Below are positions 54,728-63,806 of a DNA stretch of 64,000 nt, piece by piece. The notes below the pieces were generated by a model, which was not told the origin of the DNA, searched no databases, and worked only from the letters and a program-made list of their open reading frames with translations. Each line of letters opens with the position of its first letter. Position 1 is the first letter of the stretch. The position numbers were made by a program, and so were the translations under genes. The DNA comes from Nitrospira_E sp052156535 (GTDB lineage Bacteria; Nitrospirota; Nitrospiria; Nitrospirales; UBA8639): positions 314,521 through 378,520 of the forward strand of contig NZ_JBQKUP010000044.1 of the NCBI RefSeq assembly GCF_052156535.1, given 5' to 3'.

Positions 54728-54971
54728 TTCTTAAGTTCCTCGATCAAGGAGTAGATTTTAACGCTAGTATCCTTAGGATGAGCCTCCGTAGGCTTTTCGG
54801 TTGGGACCGAGGAAGCCTTGAAGACTGAGTTGAAATTTGGAAATGATATTGGTTTATCTTGATGGGATGGCCTGTGAATTTTATTGACTTTATTGCCGTT
54901 GACAGAATTTTCATCGAAGCATAATCAATGCCAGGCAATGTTGTAGTTTCCGTATATTCAGAAAATCTCTA

Positions 54972-54988
54972 TTGCAATTTAGTTGCAA
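54972..54988. promoter_or_regulatory. Palindromic operator candidate (TTGCAA-N5-TTGCAA)
   Basis: Two TTGCAA hexamers, each self-complementary, are spaced by 5 bp to give a 17-bp dyad just before the -35 element at 54995. The placement and symmetry suit a dimeric metalloregulator of the Fur/Zur kind, but the sequence does not match a consensus I can name. Confidence 0.5.
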
Positions 54989-54994
54989 TTAATG

Positions 54995-55023
54995 TTGACA
55001 CGCCTAAAGTCCTTTGGTATTTT
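54995..55023 (+). promoter_or_regulatory. Near-consensus sigma70 promoter of the TonB-receptor operon
   Basis: TTGACA (54995-55000), a 17-bp spacer and TATTTT (55018-55023) form a nearly perfect housekeeping promoter. Transcription would begin near 55030, so translation must start at the ATG at 55056 and not at the TTG at 55014. A palindrome lies 6 bp upstream of the -35 element. Confidence 0.7.
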
Positions 55024-55055
55024 TGGCCGCAAGGCTTTTATTGGCAAAAATCTTC

Positions 55056-55391
55056 ATGATCCGAAAACCGCCATCTCTCATCTCTCGTTGTAATATCAGC
55101 TTGGCTCTAGCGCTTGCTTTGGTATTGTTGGGTTCAATACCGTTTGTGCAGGCCCTAGAAATCCATCATGTCTTTGCTGAGGTGGATTATGATGGGCATC
55201 AACATTCTGATGATGATTTGTGCCAATGGGTACAGCACCATACTTCCAATTCCCTAGTTTGGGATGCCTCGGGTTTATCTCATTGGTCTGTTGTTGCCGG
55301 TTTCCTTTCCTTTGATCGAATAGAGACGTATACGTCTCTGACCCTTCCTCTCGGTAACCCTCGCGGTCCTCCAGCTTCCTTTTTCTCCTAA
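55056..55391 (+). CDS. Small secreted His-rich protein
   Basis: A 111-residue exported protein. The signal peptide runs about 12-34, ending SIPFVQALE. The mature part opens with a His/Asp-rich stretch (IHHVFAEVDYDGHQHSDD) followed by a single Cys and another HH. Such sequences are common in small periplasmic proteins beside metal uptake or efflux genes and can bind Zn, Cu or Ni. It is first in the apparent operon with the TonB-dependent receptor. The ATG at 55056 has no Shine-Dalgarno sequence but fits the promoter position. Confidence 0.65.
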   Translation: MIRKPPSLISRCNISLALALALVLLGSIPFVQALEIHHVFAEVDYDGHQHSDDDLCQWVQHHTSNSLVWDASGLSHWSVVAGFLSFDRIETYTSLTLPLGNPRGPPASFFS

Positions 55392-55413
55392 TTTTTCCTT
55401 TTTACAACTGTCT

Positions 55414-55500
55414 TCTCCCCCTCGATCAGACTTGCGCCGCCCTCCAAAGCGGAAGGGTGCTTGTGGCTGACGCAAGGGGAGGCATGCGGCTAATCGATTG
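55414..55500 (+). other. Structured intercistronic leader before the receptor gene
   Basis: Overlapping complementary segments suggest alternative folds. CTTGCG (from about 55429) pairs with CGCAAG (from about 55471). Inside, CCGC can pair with GCGG and CCCT with AGGG; GCCGCCC can also pair with downstream GGGGAGGC. The arrangement resembles a switchable leader but matches no riboswitch class I know. No T-rich terminator follows. Confidence 0.35.
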
Positions 55501-55521
55501 TTAGATGCTGGAGGTTTCTGG

Positions 55522-57966
55522 ATGTTGATTGGGGATGATAAATGGGTGGTATGGTGTGGACTTGTTCTCTGGATTTTCGGATTGGGGACGTTTGTGAGTG
55601 TTAGCCTTGTTCAAGCTATGGAAAAAGACAATAACAAAAAAATCTGGATTGTAACCGGTTTAGTGCAATATGAGGATCTTCGCCGAGTCCCTCAGGCAAC
55701 AGTAGAATTGCGAGATCAAGAAGGCACGCTCATGGAGACTCAAGTGACGAATGAAGGGGGTGAGTTTATTTTAGCTCCTCCGGAGGCTGGTATTTATTCT
55801 ATTCGAGCCATTCAGTCAGACTTATCGAGTGAATCAACGATTCTTAAGATTGAAAACGATCCAATTCTTGAGGTCAAGTTAACCCTGGCACATCGTCAGG
55901 AGTTAACTCTTGAGGTTGTGGCTTCTTTGCCTCCTATTCAGCATCGGCTCTCCGGAGAATCCTATTCGGTTAGTCGCAAGGATATCGAGGAATTACCCAG
56001 AGGGAATAATATTGCTCTGAATGATCTGCTTTTAACCCTTCCTAGCGCGGTAGACGGGGGATTGAAGCAAGTTCACATTCGTCAAGATCACGCCAATTAC
56101 CAGTTCCGGGTTGATGGGGTTCCTATTCCCGATACCGTCTCTTCGGTGTTTACAGATGTCATTTCTCCACGAACCTGGGAGCGTGCAGACATTATTTTAG
56201 GTGGCCCGGAAGCGCAATTTGGAAATAAAACCGCAGCCGTGATTGACGTGACCACTAAAAGCGGGACAAAGCCCGGCTTTGGTTCCGTTCAATATTTTGG
56301 AGGATCGAATGAAACCATTAATCCGGCTTTTGAGTATGGGGGGACGGTTGGGTCAAGCTTCCGCTACTATCTGCAAAATAGCTTTACATCCACAAACCGA
56401 GGGATTAACCCTCCGACCTTGGGAAAAACGATTTTTCATGATCAAAGTAACCAAAATCAAACCATGGTGCGGGGGGACTTGCAAATCGATAATCAGAATA
56501 CCCTGACGTGGCTATTTCTAAACTCAGTTGCCAAATTTCAAATTCCAACAAAACCAGGGCTAGTGGCAAATCCCACTATTGTCGGGCTTATCCAAGAGAC
56601 TGATCCGGGTTTTGAACCGGTGACTTCCCAAAATATCGATGAATTCCAAAAGGAGAACAATCAGTATTCACATCTTGTTTGGCGACATGATTGGGGCCAG
56701 GATCAATTTCTCAGCCTGTCGGGGTTTTTTCAGCATTCCCGAGCCACGTTCACGACCGACCCTTTCAATGCCTTATCCTATACAGAAGATACTGACGAGC
56801 CTTTTTCGGCAAGCGATCAGGACCGGTGGGCCTATGCTGGAGGGATACGTTTGGATTACAGTCATCGATTAAATCCCGATCATTTAATTAAAACGGGATT
56901 CCAGATTCAAAGGACCCAGGCTGTCAATAAAACCCGGCTGTCGGCTTTTTTGAGGGATGGAGCAGGCGATCCGATAGGGGGAGTCATTTCTCGCAATGCC
57001 GATAATCGCACCATTGGATGGCGCGAGGAATTCTGGATTCAAGACCAATGGACCCCCTGGGCTCAATGGACCTTTAACCTTGGCGTCCGCTTCGATCAAA
57101 TCCAGGCGTTGACCAATGATGGACAAGTAAGTCCAAGGGTAGGCGCCACGTATGCCATGACTCCCAATCATGTCTTTCATGCCTTTTATGGAAGATTATT
57201 TACTCCTCCAAATCTTGAATCCGTTCCATTCCTTCAGCTGAATACCATCGGTACTACCGCACAACCAGAAAATTTGACGAATCGAACCGTGGAACCTGAG
57301 CGGGCGCATTATTTCGAAGTCGGATCCGCCCATGCCTTGGGGGATTCATTGTCCATCGAATTAACCGGTTATTATAAATTGAATAAAAATCTATCAGATG
57401 CGGGCCAATTTGGAACGTCCCCGCTTCTTAATTATTTTGCGTTTAAACGTGGGTGGCAGCGGGGAATCGATCTGACGGTTAAGGCTAAATTTTTAGAAAA
57501 CCTGTACGGGCGTGGTAATGTCGCTTGGGGTCAGTGTCGAGGGAAAAAACTGCAGTCCGGATATTTTTTGCTGGAGCAAAACGAAATTAATGATATTGAT
57601 TCCAACAGCGGAGTATATTGTGATCATATGCAATTGGTCACGAGTTCGGCTGTGCTTACCTATCGCCCTTTTGCACATACGACGTTTACCGGACAAATGT
57701 TGTTTGGGTCTGGTCTTCGGTCATCGGATCCCGGGGGAAAAACCAACGCGACTCACAGCCCGTCGTACACCACCTATAATCTTTCCATCGAACACCTCCT
57801 ACCTCTTTGGGATAACTATAAAGCGCTGTTGGGTTTTGATGTCATCAATCTCCTGGACCAACAAGTCTTTCTAAATGATGGGGAGGGGAGTATTGGCCTT
57901 GGTGTAGCACATGCCAACATGCCCCGTTCATTTTTCTTTCGTGGACAATTCTTTTTTGGTGGGTAA
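55522..57966 (+). CDS. TonB-dependent outer-membrane receptor with carboxypeptidase-regulatory-like domain
   Basis: An 814-residue receptor. N-terminal signal sequence (about 8-34), then a beta-sandwich domain (about 45-125: VPQATVELRDQEGTLMETQ) of the CarboxypepD_reg type. The plug follows (about 145-250, with IEELPRGNNIALNDLLLTLP, and VHIRQDHANYQFRVDGVPIP). The rest is a 22-strand barrel ending in the aromatic FFFRGQFFFGG. It imports a scarce ligand powered by TonB-ExbBD. The His-rich neighbour and operator hint at a metal or metallophore. ATG 55522 is chosen because GGAGG stands 7 nt upstream; the longer frame uses TTG 55498. Confidence 0.9.
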   Translation: MLIGDDKWVVWCGLVLWIFGLGTFVSVSLVQAMEKDNNKKIWIVTGLVQYEDLRRVPQATVELRDQEGTLMETQVTNEGGEFILAPPEAGIYSIRAIQSDLSSESTILKIENDPILEVKLTLAHRQELTLEVVASLPPIQHRLSGESYSVSRKDIEELPRGNNIALNDLLLTLPSAVDGGLKQVHIRQDHANYQFRVDGVPIPDTVSSVFTDVISPRTWERADIILGGPEAQFGNKTAAVIDVTTKSGTKPGFGSVQYFGGSNETINPAFEYGGTVGSSFRYYLQNSFTSTNRGINPPTLGKTIFHDQSNQNQTMVRGDLQIDNQNTLTWLFLNSVAKFQIPTKPGLVANPTIVGLIQETDPGFEPVTSQNIDEFQKENNQYSHLVWRHDWGQDQFLSLSGFFQHSRATFTTDPFNALSYTEDTDEPFSASDQDRWAYAGGIRLDYSHRLNPDHLIKTGFQIQRTQAVNKTRLSAFLRDGAGDPIGGVISRNADNRTIGWREEFWIQDQWTPWAQWTFNLGVRFDQIQALTNDGQVSPRVGATYAMTPNHVFHAFYGRLFTPPNLESVPFLQLNTIGTTAQPENLTNRTVEPERAHYFEVGSAHALGDSLSIELTGYYKLNKNLSDAGQFGTSPLLNYFAFKRGWQRGIDLTVKAKFLENLYGRGNVAWGQCRGKKLQSGYFLLEQNEINDIDSNSGVYCDHMQLVTSSAVLTYRPFAHTTFTGQMLFGSGLRSSDPGGKTNATHSPSYTTYNLSIEHLLPLWDNYKALLGFDVINLLDQQVFLNDGEGSIGLGVAHANMPRSFFFRGQFFFGG

Positions 57967-57970
57967 ATCT

Positions 57971-58417
57971 ATGAGCGTTTTCCGGAATCTTGGTTTCTTC
58001 ATGCAGGTACTCTGGCTATTAAGTGGTCCCGCGCTTTCCTATCCGGCCGAATCAGATTTCGCGACGCATCAATCTGATCATGAAGAAGACCTAGAGGTGG
58101 AAACTCTGGACACAGTCCATGTTCATGGGCTACGACTCAATAAAGATCAACAAATTGGGCCGGTCCCACAACGAACACCCTGGCCGACCATTCCATCTAC
58201 CTTAGATGGGCAGATCTTAGATGATTGGCTCAAAGCTCGAATATTGGTTAGTAAAAATTCAGATGTGACCGTGGTTATTCTTCAACCTGCCGCACATCGG
58301 GAACTCACTCAAGCTTCTTTACTGGCTCTCAAGCAATGGACGTTTTTGCCTCAAATGAATGGCGAGGAACCTATCGATGGTGAGGTCTCGCTCCGTATTC
58401 ACTTTCGTACTCAGTAA
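57971..58417 (+). CDS. Secreted protein with TonB C-terminal-like domain
   Basis: A 148-residue exported protein beginning MSVFRNLGFFMQVLW. A signal peptide (about 5-26) is followed by an acidic, His-containing segment (HQSDHEEDLE, VHVHG). The C-terminal part resembles the TonB C-terminal domain (LTQASLLALKQWTFLPQMNG, then a final beta strand VSLRIHF). It lacks the usual proline-rich span and long TM anchor, so it may be a soluble or lightly anchored partner of the receptor. It starts 4 bp after the receptor stop codon; the longer frame from 57911 overlaps the receptor. Confidence 0.65.
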   Translation: MSVFRNLGFFMQVLWLLSGPALSYPAESDFATHQSDHEEDLEVETLDTVHVHGLRLNKDQQIGPVPQRTPWPTIPSTLDGQILDDWLKARILVSKNSDVTVVILQPAAHRELTQASLLALKQWTFLPQMNGEEPIDGEVSLRIHFRTQ

Positions 58418-58744
58418 ATCAATTCTGACCCGTATAGGTACTAAAGCGGTGGCAGAATAGTTTTCTCAAATGTTTAGGTCTTAATGTTCATTGGGGTTGT
58501 AGAATCCTGAGCAGGGTTTTTTCTTCCTTCTGCAACAATCCTTCCATGTTGGAGTTTTGAATAGACATTTTTTGCGCAAAAGCATAGGATATTCTCTTCA
58601 CTTTGTGGATGGTTGGTGGCTTCCATTCGATTGAGGGAGGGAATCATTGGTTCTCTTTGGCGTTCTTCCTCGTGCTTCCACGCATGGTTTCTTTAGCCCT
58701 GCTGCTTGTCCTGCCTTTCTTTTCTGTTCTATTCCCGGTGCTTG
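58418..58744. other. Intergenic region without a supported gene
   Basis: About 330 bp between the uptake operon and the hybrid kinase gene. A frame at 58603-58812 has no ribosome-binding site and overlaps the kinase start. No clear terminator or promoter could be defined. Confidence 0.45.
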
Positions 58745-61700
58745 ATGTTTCCTGCTCAGCAAAGAACCCTAAAAATCGTTCTGATGGTAACAGTGTTGAT
58801 CCTGTCCCTTAGCGTGTTTGTGTTTATTGGGCTTTATTTTGAAGCCGTCGAAGATGAAAAAGATCGACTGACTCATCTGACCAACACATACGTTCATTAT
58901 TTGGAAGCCATGAATCAATTGACTCCCGGGTGGGACGAAGGAGCAATGCCTCAAGAATTCATCGCCAATCGCATTCAACAGGAATTTGATTCTCTGAGGG
59001 ATCAACATCACTTTGGGCAAACAGGAGAGATGCTTCTAGTTCGTCGACATGAAAATGGAGGGCAGAGTTCTTCTCAATTTCAACCGGATTTATCCCTCGA
59101 TAGCGGGACGCAAATTTTGCCTGATAGTCGAGGGAACAGGGTCTTACTAGCCTATCAACCCCTTGAAGGTCTTCCTCTGGGAGTGATAGCGAAAATTGAT
59201 ATTCAGGAAATCCAATTTCTCTATTTTCTTGGTGGAGGAGCCATTGGATTACTGGAATTAGGGATCATAATGGTGGTCGGATTTATCCTGGTTCAAGGTA
59301 AAAATGCCAGTAGGCAGCATTCGCCTAAAGATCGAGAAAAAGTCCGAGGAGTCGTAGCGAGTGAGGGCGAGGGAATTGTGACTTTCAATGAATTTGGAAA
59401 GATCAAAACATTTAATGAAACGGCGGAAGCGATGTTTTCCTGTCAAGCCTCAGAAGTCATAGGAAGGCCGTTTAGAAATCTGATTGTTCCCCCGGAACAA
59501 GACGTGTGGGACCTATTTGTCTCGTCCTATGGGCAATCGAGAATAAAACATATTGGTGGTTTGCTGAAAGAATTCAAGGCCCAAAAAAATGATGGAACAG
59601 TTTTTCCTCTGTCGTTGACCTTGGGCGAGTCTCCGCTAGCGGACCAGCGCCTGTTCACAGCGTTATTACGGGATGAGACAGAACAAAAACTCGCTGAACG
59701 CCGGTTAGCCGCACAATATGCCATTGCCAGGGTGTTGGCCGATTGCACGACCATTCAACAAGCCACTCCTGAAATTCTTCAGGCGGTCTGTAAAAGTTTA
59801 GGATGGCAAGTGGGGGTACTCTGGCAAGTGAAGCCTGGGACCAAAATCCTATTTTGTGTGGAAGTGTGGCGAACCTCCCACGAACGGTTTTCTGAATTTG
59901 TTACTGTGACGCAAAGTATGTCCTTTTCGAAGGGAGTTGGTCTGCCTGGACGGATCTGGGAGACAGGTAACCCAATATGGATTCCTGATGCGGTCAAGGA
60001 CCATAATTTTCCTCGTGCACCAATGGCGGCTCAGGCAGGGTTACATGCGGCATTTGCTTTCCCTATCAGGCTAGGCGAGACAATTCTTGGGGTAATGGAG
60101 TTTTTTAGCCGGGAAATCCAGGAGCCGGATGAGGCCTTGTTGCACCAAATGGTGTCTGTTGGAAGCCAGATTGGGCAGTTTATGCAACGAAAAGAGGCAG
60201 AGATGGCTCTACGGGAAAGTGAAGAACGAACACGGCTCATTTTGGACACGGCCCTTGATGCGGTGGTCACCTTAGACGAACAGGGTTATGTTATTGGGTG
60301 GAACTCACAGGCGGAACGCATGTTTGGATGGTCCAGGGAAGAAATCATTGGGAAACAAGTCGTAACCACTATAATCCCACCGAAATACCGGGATGCCTAT
60401 CCACAGGGAATTCAACGCTATATCAGGTCAGAGGTCGGTGCAATATTAAATAAAAGGATTGAATTGTCCGGGTTGCATCGTGATGGCCATGAGTTTCCCC
60501 TGGAATTGGCGATTACGGCTGTTCAGTCACAAGGAAAAACAATTGTGAGTGGATTTCTCCGTGATTTAACCGAGCGACGACAGACAGAAGAAGCCTTGTT
60601 GAAAAGTGAAGAGCAGCGTCGTCAAGCCCAAAAAATGGAAGCGATAGGGACCTTAGCCGGTGGGATTGCACATGATTTTAATAATATCTTATCGGCCATA
60701 ATAGGCTATACCGAACTGGCCATGACTCAAATTGGGGTGGGAAGCCCAGTTTTGCCCCGATTACAAGAAGTCTTACGAGCAGGTTATCGCGCCAAAAATC
60801 TTGTTCGGCAAATCTTAACTTTCAGCCGGCGAGATGAATCTGGAAAAAAAGTGATGTATTTACAGCCGATTGTGCAGGAAGCATTGAACCTCCTTCGTGC
60901 TTCTCTTCCGTCTACGATTTACCTACATGCAGAACTCCAACCAAGCACTGCGCCGGTTCTGGCTGATGCGACTCAGATCCATCAAGTGGTCATGAATTTT
61001 GGTGCTAATGCAGAATATGCCATGCGGCCGATGGGCGGAAAGTTGACGGTCACATTAGATGAAGTAGCAATTGATGAAACGACATCTTCTCTTGTTCAAG
61101 GGTTGCATGCTGGGCCTTATATCCGCCTAAAAGTTGCTGATTCCGGGCAAGGGATGTCACCGAGTGTTACGAAACGAATTTTTGATCCGTTTTTTACTAC
61201 CAAGGATGTTGGGGAAGGCACAGGGATGGGGTTGGCCGTTATTCATGGGGTCGTGACGAGTCATGGAGGAGTGATTCGGGTCGATAGTCGGAAAGGCCAG
61301 GGCACGACCTTTACCATTTACTTCCCTTGTTCCTCTCTCCCAGTCGAAGTTCAGCAGGTCCCATCAACACCTTCTTCCTCTTGTAGGAAGGGAACAGTGA
61401 TGTTTGTGGATGATGAGGTGTCTATTGCCAAATGGGCCAAGGATATGTTGGAAAATATGGGCTACCTGGTTGTCGTATTCACCAATGGTCCTGAAGCGCT
61501 GCAGGCATTTAAAGAGAATCCCGATCAATTTGATGTACTTGTGACGGATCAAACCATGCCAGGCATGACAGGAGAATTGCTGGCTCGTCAAGTAATGAGC
61601 ATACGTCCAGGGTTCCCCGTTATTTTGTGTTCAGGGTTTAGTTACACAATGAATAAAGACAAAGCCTTGTCGATGGGTTTCCGAGCCTATTTAGCCAAGC

Positions 61701-61765
61701 CGGTGTTAATGGGGGATATGGAGCAAGCGCTTCAAGTTGCGTTGATTCCCTCTGTCCCTCATTGA
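58745..61765 (+). CDS. Membrane PAS-GAF-PAS hybrid histidine kinase with receiver
   Basis: A 1006-residue hybrid sensor. TM1 (about 9-32) and TM2 (about 155-185) bracket a periplasmic sensor with HHFGQTGEMLLVRR, a Cache-type pattern. A PAS domain (about 205-315), GAF domain (about 330-475, GVGLPGRIWETGNP) and second PAS (about 480-600) follow. HisKA has GGIAHDFNNILSAIIGYTE; the ATPase has DSGQGM and GTGMGLAVIHGVVTSHGG. The receiver (about 885-1000) has VDDE, the acceptor Asp in VTDQTMPGM and Lys in AKPV. ATG 58745 is chosen; the frame extends 13 residues upstream. It looks fully functional and has no separate regulator gene nearby. Confidence 0.88.
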   Translation: MFPAQQRTLKIVLMVTVLILSLSVFVFIGLYFEAVEDEKDRLTHLTNTYVHYLEAMNQLTPGWDEGAMPQEFIANRIQQEFDSLRDQHHFGQTGEMLLVRRHENGGQSSSQFQPDLSLDSGTQILPDSRGNRVLLAYQPLEGLPLGVIAKIDIQEIQFLYFLGGGAIGLLELGIIMVVGFILVQGKNASRQHSPKDREKVRGVVASEGEGIVTFNEFGKIKTFNETAEAMFSCQASEVIGRPFRNLIVPPEQDVWDLFVSSYGQSRIKHIGGLLKEFKAQKNDGTVFPLSLTLGESPLADQRLFTALLRDETEQKLAERRLAAQYAIARVLADCTTIQQATPEILQAVCKSLGWQVGVLWQVKPGTKILFCVEVWRTSHERFSEFVTVTQSMSFSKGVGLPGRIWETGNPIWIPDAVKDHNFPRAPMAAQAGLHAAFAFPIRLGETILGVMEFFSREIQEPDEALLHQMVSVGSQIGQFMQRKEAEMALRESEERTRLILDTALDAVVTLDEQGYVIGWNSQAERMFGWSREEIIGKQVVTTIIPPKYRDAYPQGIQRYIRSEVGAILNKRIELSGLHRDGHEFPLELAITAVQSQGKTIVSGFLRDLTERRQTEEALLKSEEQRRQAQKMEAIGTLAGGIAHDFNNILSAIIGYTELAMTQIGVGSPVLPRLQEVLRAGYRAKNLVRQILTFSRRDESGKKVMYLQPIVQEALNLLRASLPSTIYLHAELQPSTAPVLADATQIHQVVMNFGANAEYAMRPMGGKLTVTLDEVAIDETTSSLVQGLHAGPYIRLKVADSGQGMSPSVTKRIFDPFFTTKDVGEGTGMGLAVIHGVVTSHGGVIRVDSRKGQGTTFTIYFPCSSLPVEVQQVPSTPSSSCRKGTVMFVDDEVSIAKWAKDMLENMGYLVVVFTNGPEALQAFKENPDQFDVLVTDQTMPGMTGELLARQVMSIRPGFPVILCSGFSYTMNKDKALSMGFRAYLAKPVLMGDMEQALQVALIPSVPH

Positions 61766-62581
61766 GCCAAGGGATCCAATCCTTAATTTAATTTCTCCGA
61801 CGTGCCAATATTATGTGGGGGATTTTTATCTTGATTTTTCGTGGTTTTAAATTTCCGTAATGCCAGAGCATGAAGGGATCGGAATAGATTGATTGATCCT
61901 ATGTTATGGCTCTCAACTCAAATATTTCCGGTTTCATTTTCGTGAAGGTTAGGAATACAAGTCTGGAGAATCCCTGGTAAAAGCTCCGTGCGGAGGATAA
62001 TTTTGATCCGCTGCCAGGTGGTGGTGGCTTCATTAGAATTCAATGCCTTTGACAAAGCTGGCCATATGAGTTGCAGGTATCCTTATCACAACGAGTGGGT
62101 GAATCCCAAAATATACTTTCTCATTCCATAAGATGAGGGGGTGGGAACGCTCGCTCCCAGTGGATAGGGATTTTTGGAATTTCAGATTGCTCTGAGGCAT
62201 TATCAACTATATTTCTTTTTTCCTCTCTTTTGCTCTTATTTTAAAGTCCATTTTCTATTAGGCCTTTTGGGGGATTCATTCCATATTCGTCGTGTTGGTT
62301 GACAGTTTTTGTGGCTGTTTTTTTGACTATCAGAAGCTTCCCTTTAGATGGTGGTGGACTTACCTGTGCCATCCCCGAAAGCGTCGAAGTGTTTGTCAAA
62401 AGAGGAAAAGAAACGTCTTCCTCGTAAGGACTAGGCGGAAGAAGAGAGTCAAGACAAGCAAGGGAAATTGATGGAAATGTGGCGCCATATGTGTTCGGTT
62501 TACCGTTTGCATATTGCATATAAGGTTGGCTGGCGGAATTCCCACAATAGAGAGAACCTAATTTCAGAAGGAGATTGCGAA
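61766..62581. other. 816-bp region without a supported gene
   Basis: No complete gene. A minus-strand frame at 62241-62519 has no ribosome-binding site and low-quality sequence. A stretch of about 54 codons on the minus strand near 61915-62080 reads smoothly (TTTWQRIKIILRTELLPGIL) but has no start codon; it may be a coding relic. TGGGA/TCCCA at about 62136-62161 could form a hairpin. The segment lies next to mobile-element debris and may be remodelled DNA. Confidence 0.4.
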
Positions 62582-62770
62582 ATGGGTGAATTTTTATTCA
62601 AAGAGCATGGGGCGGCAGCGATGGAATATGCGTTACTTCTGAGTTTAATCGGTATGATCGTTATCGGTTCTCTTCAAGCGCTAGGTTCCAATCTATTTGA
62701 TGGGCTTTCAGCGTTAGACCATGTGTTTGTATCGACCCAATTCAAGGATGACCTGTTGCATCACCCATAA
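62582..62770 (+). CDS. Flp/Fap-type pilin
   Basis: A 62-residue type IVb prepilin. The leader MGEFLFKEHG precedes AAAMEYALLLSLIGM, the GxxxxEY processing pattern with Glu at +5, then a hydrophobic helix that packs in the pilus core. AGGAG stands 8 nt before ATG 62582, so the shorter frame is the true gene rather than the 100-residue one from 62468. No tad secretion, prepilin peptidase or assembly genes lie in the window, so it is an orphan pilin whose machinery must be elsewhere. Confidence 0.8.
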   Translation: MGEFLFKEHGAAAMEYALLLSLIGMIVIGSLQALGSNLFDGLSALDHVFVSTQFKDDLLHHP

Positions 62771-62888
62771 ATAGAAAGTTTCTACCATTTCTTAGCACTC
62801 TGCCCACTAAGGTTGTACCTCCCATATGCTTTTCATTACTTCGATTCAAAAAAATCTGATTTAATTCGTCATAATTTCGGGAAAAGGG

Positions 62889-63806
62889 TTAGAGGTGGTC
62901 CCATTTCATTGGACAGGTTTGCGGCCAAGTTAAGCTACAATTAATTTGGTTGATGTTATGCCGCTTGCTTCGCATCTTCAAGGTCAGGCCTCTGCAGATG
63001 AGAGAGATTAACCTCATTAGGCATTTGTCCATCGAACGTCGAATGAGGCCGTGTGTGGTTGTAATGACTGAGCCATGGGCTAATGTGGGTGGGGTACGAA
63101 CCTGTGAACCGTTCTCAAAACCATGCAGGTACACACATCCATATTTCGGGCTCCGCCAAAGCCGTTCGATGAACACATTGTCCATCCACCGGTCTTTTCC
63201 AGCCATTGAGATTTTGATCCCGTGTGCTTTCAGCACAGCAGTGAACTCACACGATGTAAATTGCGATCCTTGATTCGTATTGAATATTTCTGGCACGCCA
63301 TCCTGAGTCAGCGCCTCCTCCAGTGCTTCAATGCAGAAATGCGTCTCCATCGTATTGAACAAGCGCCAGGAGAGCACTTTCCGGCTCTGCCAGTCCATAC
63401 GCTACCAAAAACAAAAATCCAAATTGATCGGGATGTAGGTAATATCTGTACACCAGACCTGATTGGCTTTTTGAATAGCCAGATTTGGGAGAAGATACTG
63501 GATAATTCCGATGGGGCGGGTGAGGCTGGCTCGTGCGCGGTTTCTGATAATCGCATGTAAGCCCATCAACGACATCAGTTGCCGCACCCGATGCCTCTCC
63601 ACGGCAAACCTCTGTCGCCCTACCAAGCGCGCCATCTGACGGCTGCCGTAATAGGGCGTGAATAGATACTGCTCATCAATCAACCGCATCACCTTGAGAG
63701 TTAGCGGGGCCTCACATTTGGGATCATCATGCCAGCCAGAGCGGCTGATGGAGAGTAACTCACATTGCGTCTTGATGCTCAGGTGCTTATGGGATGGCTC
63801 TACCAT
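62889..63806 (-). pseudogene. IS3-family transposase OrfB, broken
   Basis: The remnant of an IS3-type DDE transposase. It starts MVEPSHKHLSIKTQCELLS and has DITYIP (first Asp), GSQFTS, and WMDNVFIERLW (catalytic Glu). It is damaged at several points. An in-frame TAG at 63402-63404 lies in a block that reads GFLFLVA in another frame, implying two compensating indels. The second catalytic Asp of NTDQGSQ is Asn (NTNQGSQ). A further frameshift near 63080-63100 moves the C-terminus to another frame, where WLSHYNHTRPHSTFDGQ is read. No OrfA is present. It cannot be active. Confidence 0.85.
62889..63806 (-). mobile_element. Decayed IS3-type insertion sequence remnant
   Basis: The region spanned by the broken OrfB gene. 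The OrfA half is missing: the sequence beyond 63806 belongs to a different transposase on the other strand. A possible terminal segment lies near 62895-62918 (GGTCCCATTTCATTGGACA), but no matching inverted repeat is seen, so the element boundaries cannot be fixed. Confidence 0.6.

Noticed and set aside
55014..55055. Upstream TTG start for the His-rich protein
   Set aside because: It lies inside the probable promoter, upstream of the expected transcription start.
58603..58812. Open frame of 69 codons before the hybrid kinase
   Set aside because: It overlaps the kinase start in another frame and has no ribosome-binding site.
62241..62519. Minus-strand frame of 92 codons
   Set aside because: No ribosome-binding site, and the sequence is not protein-like.
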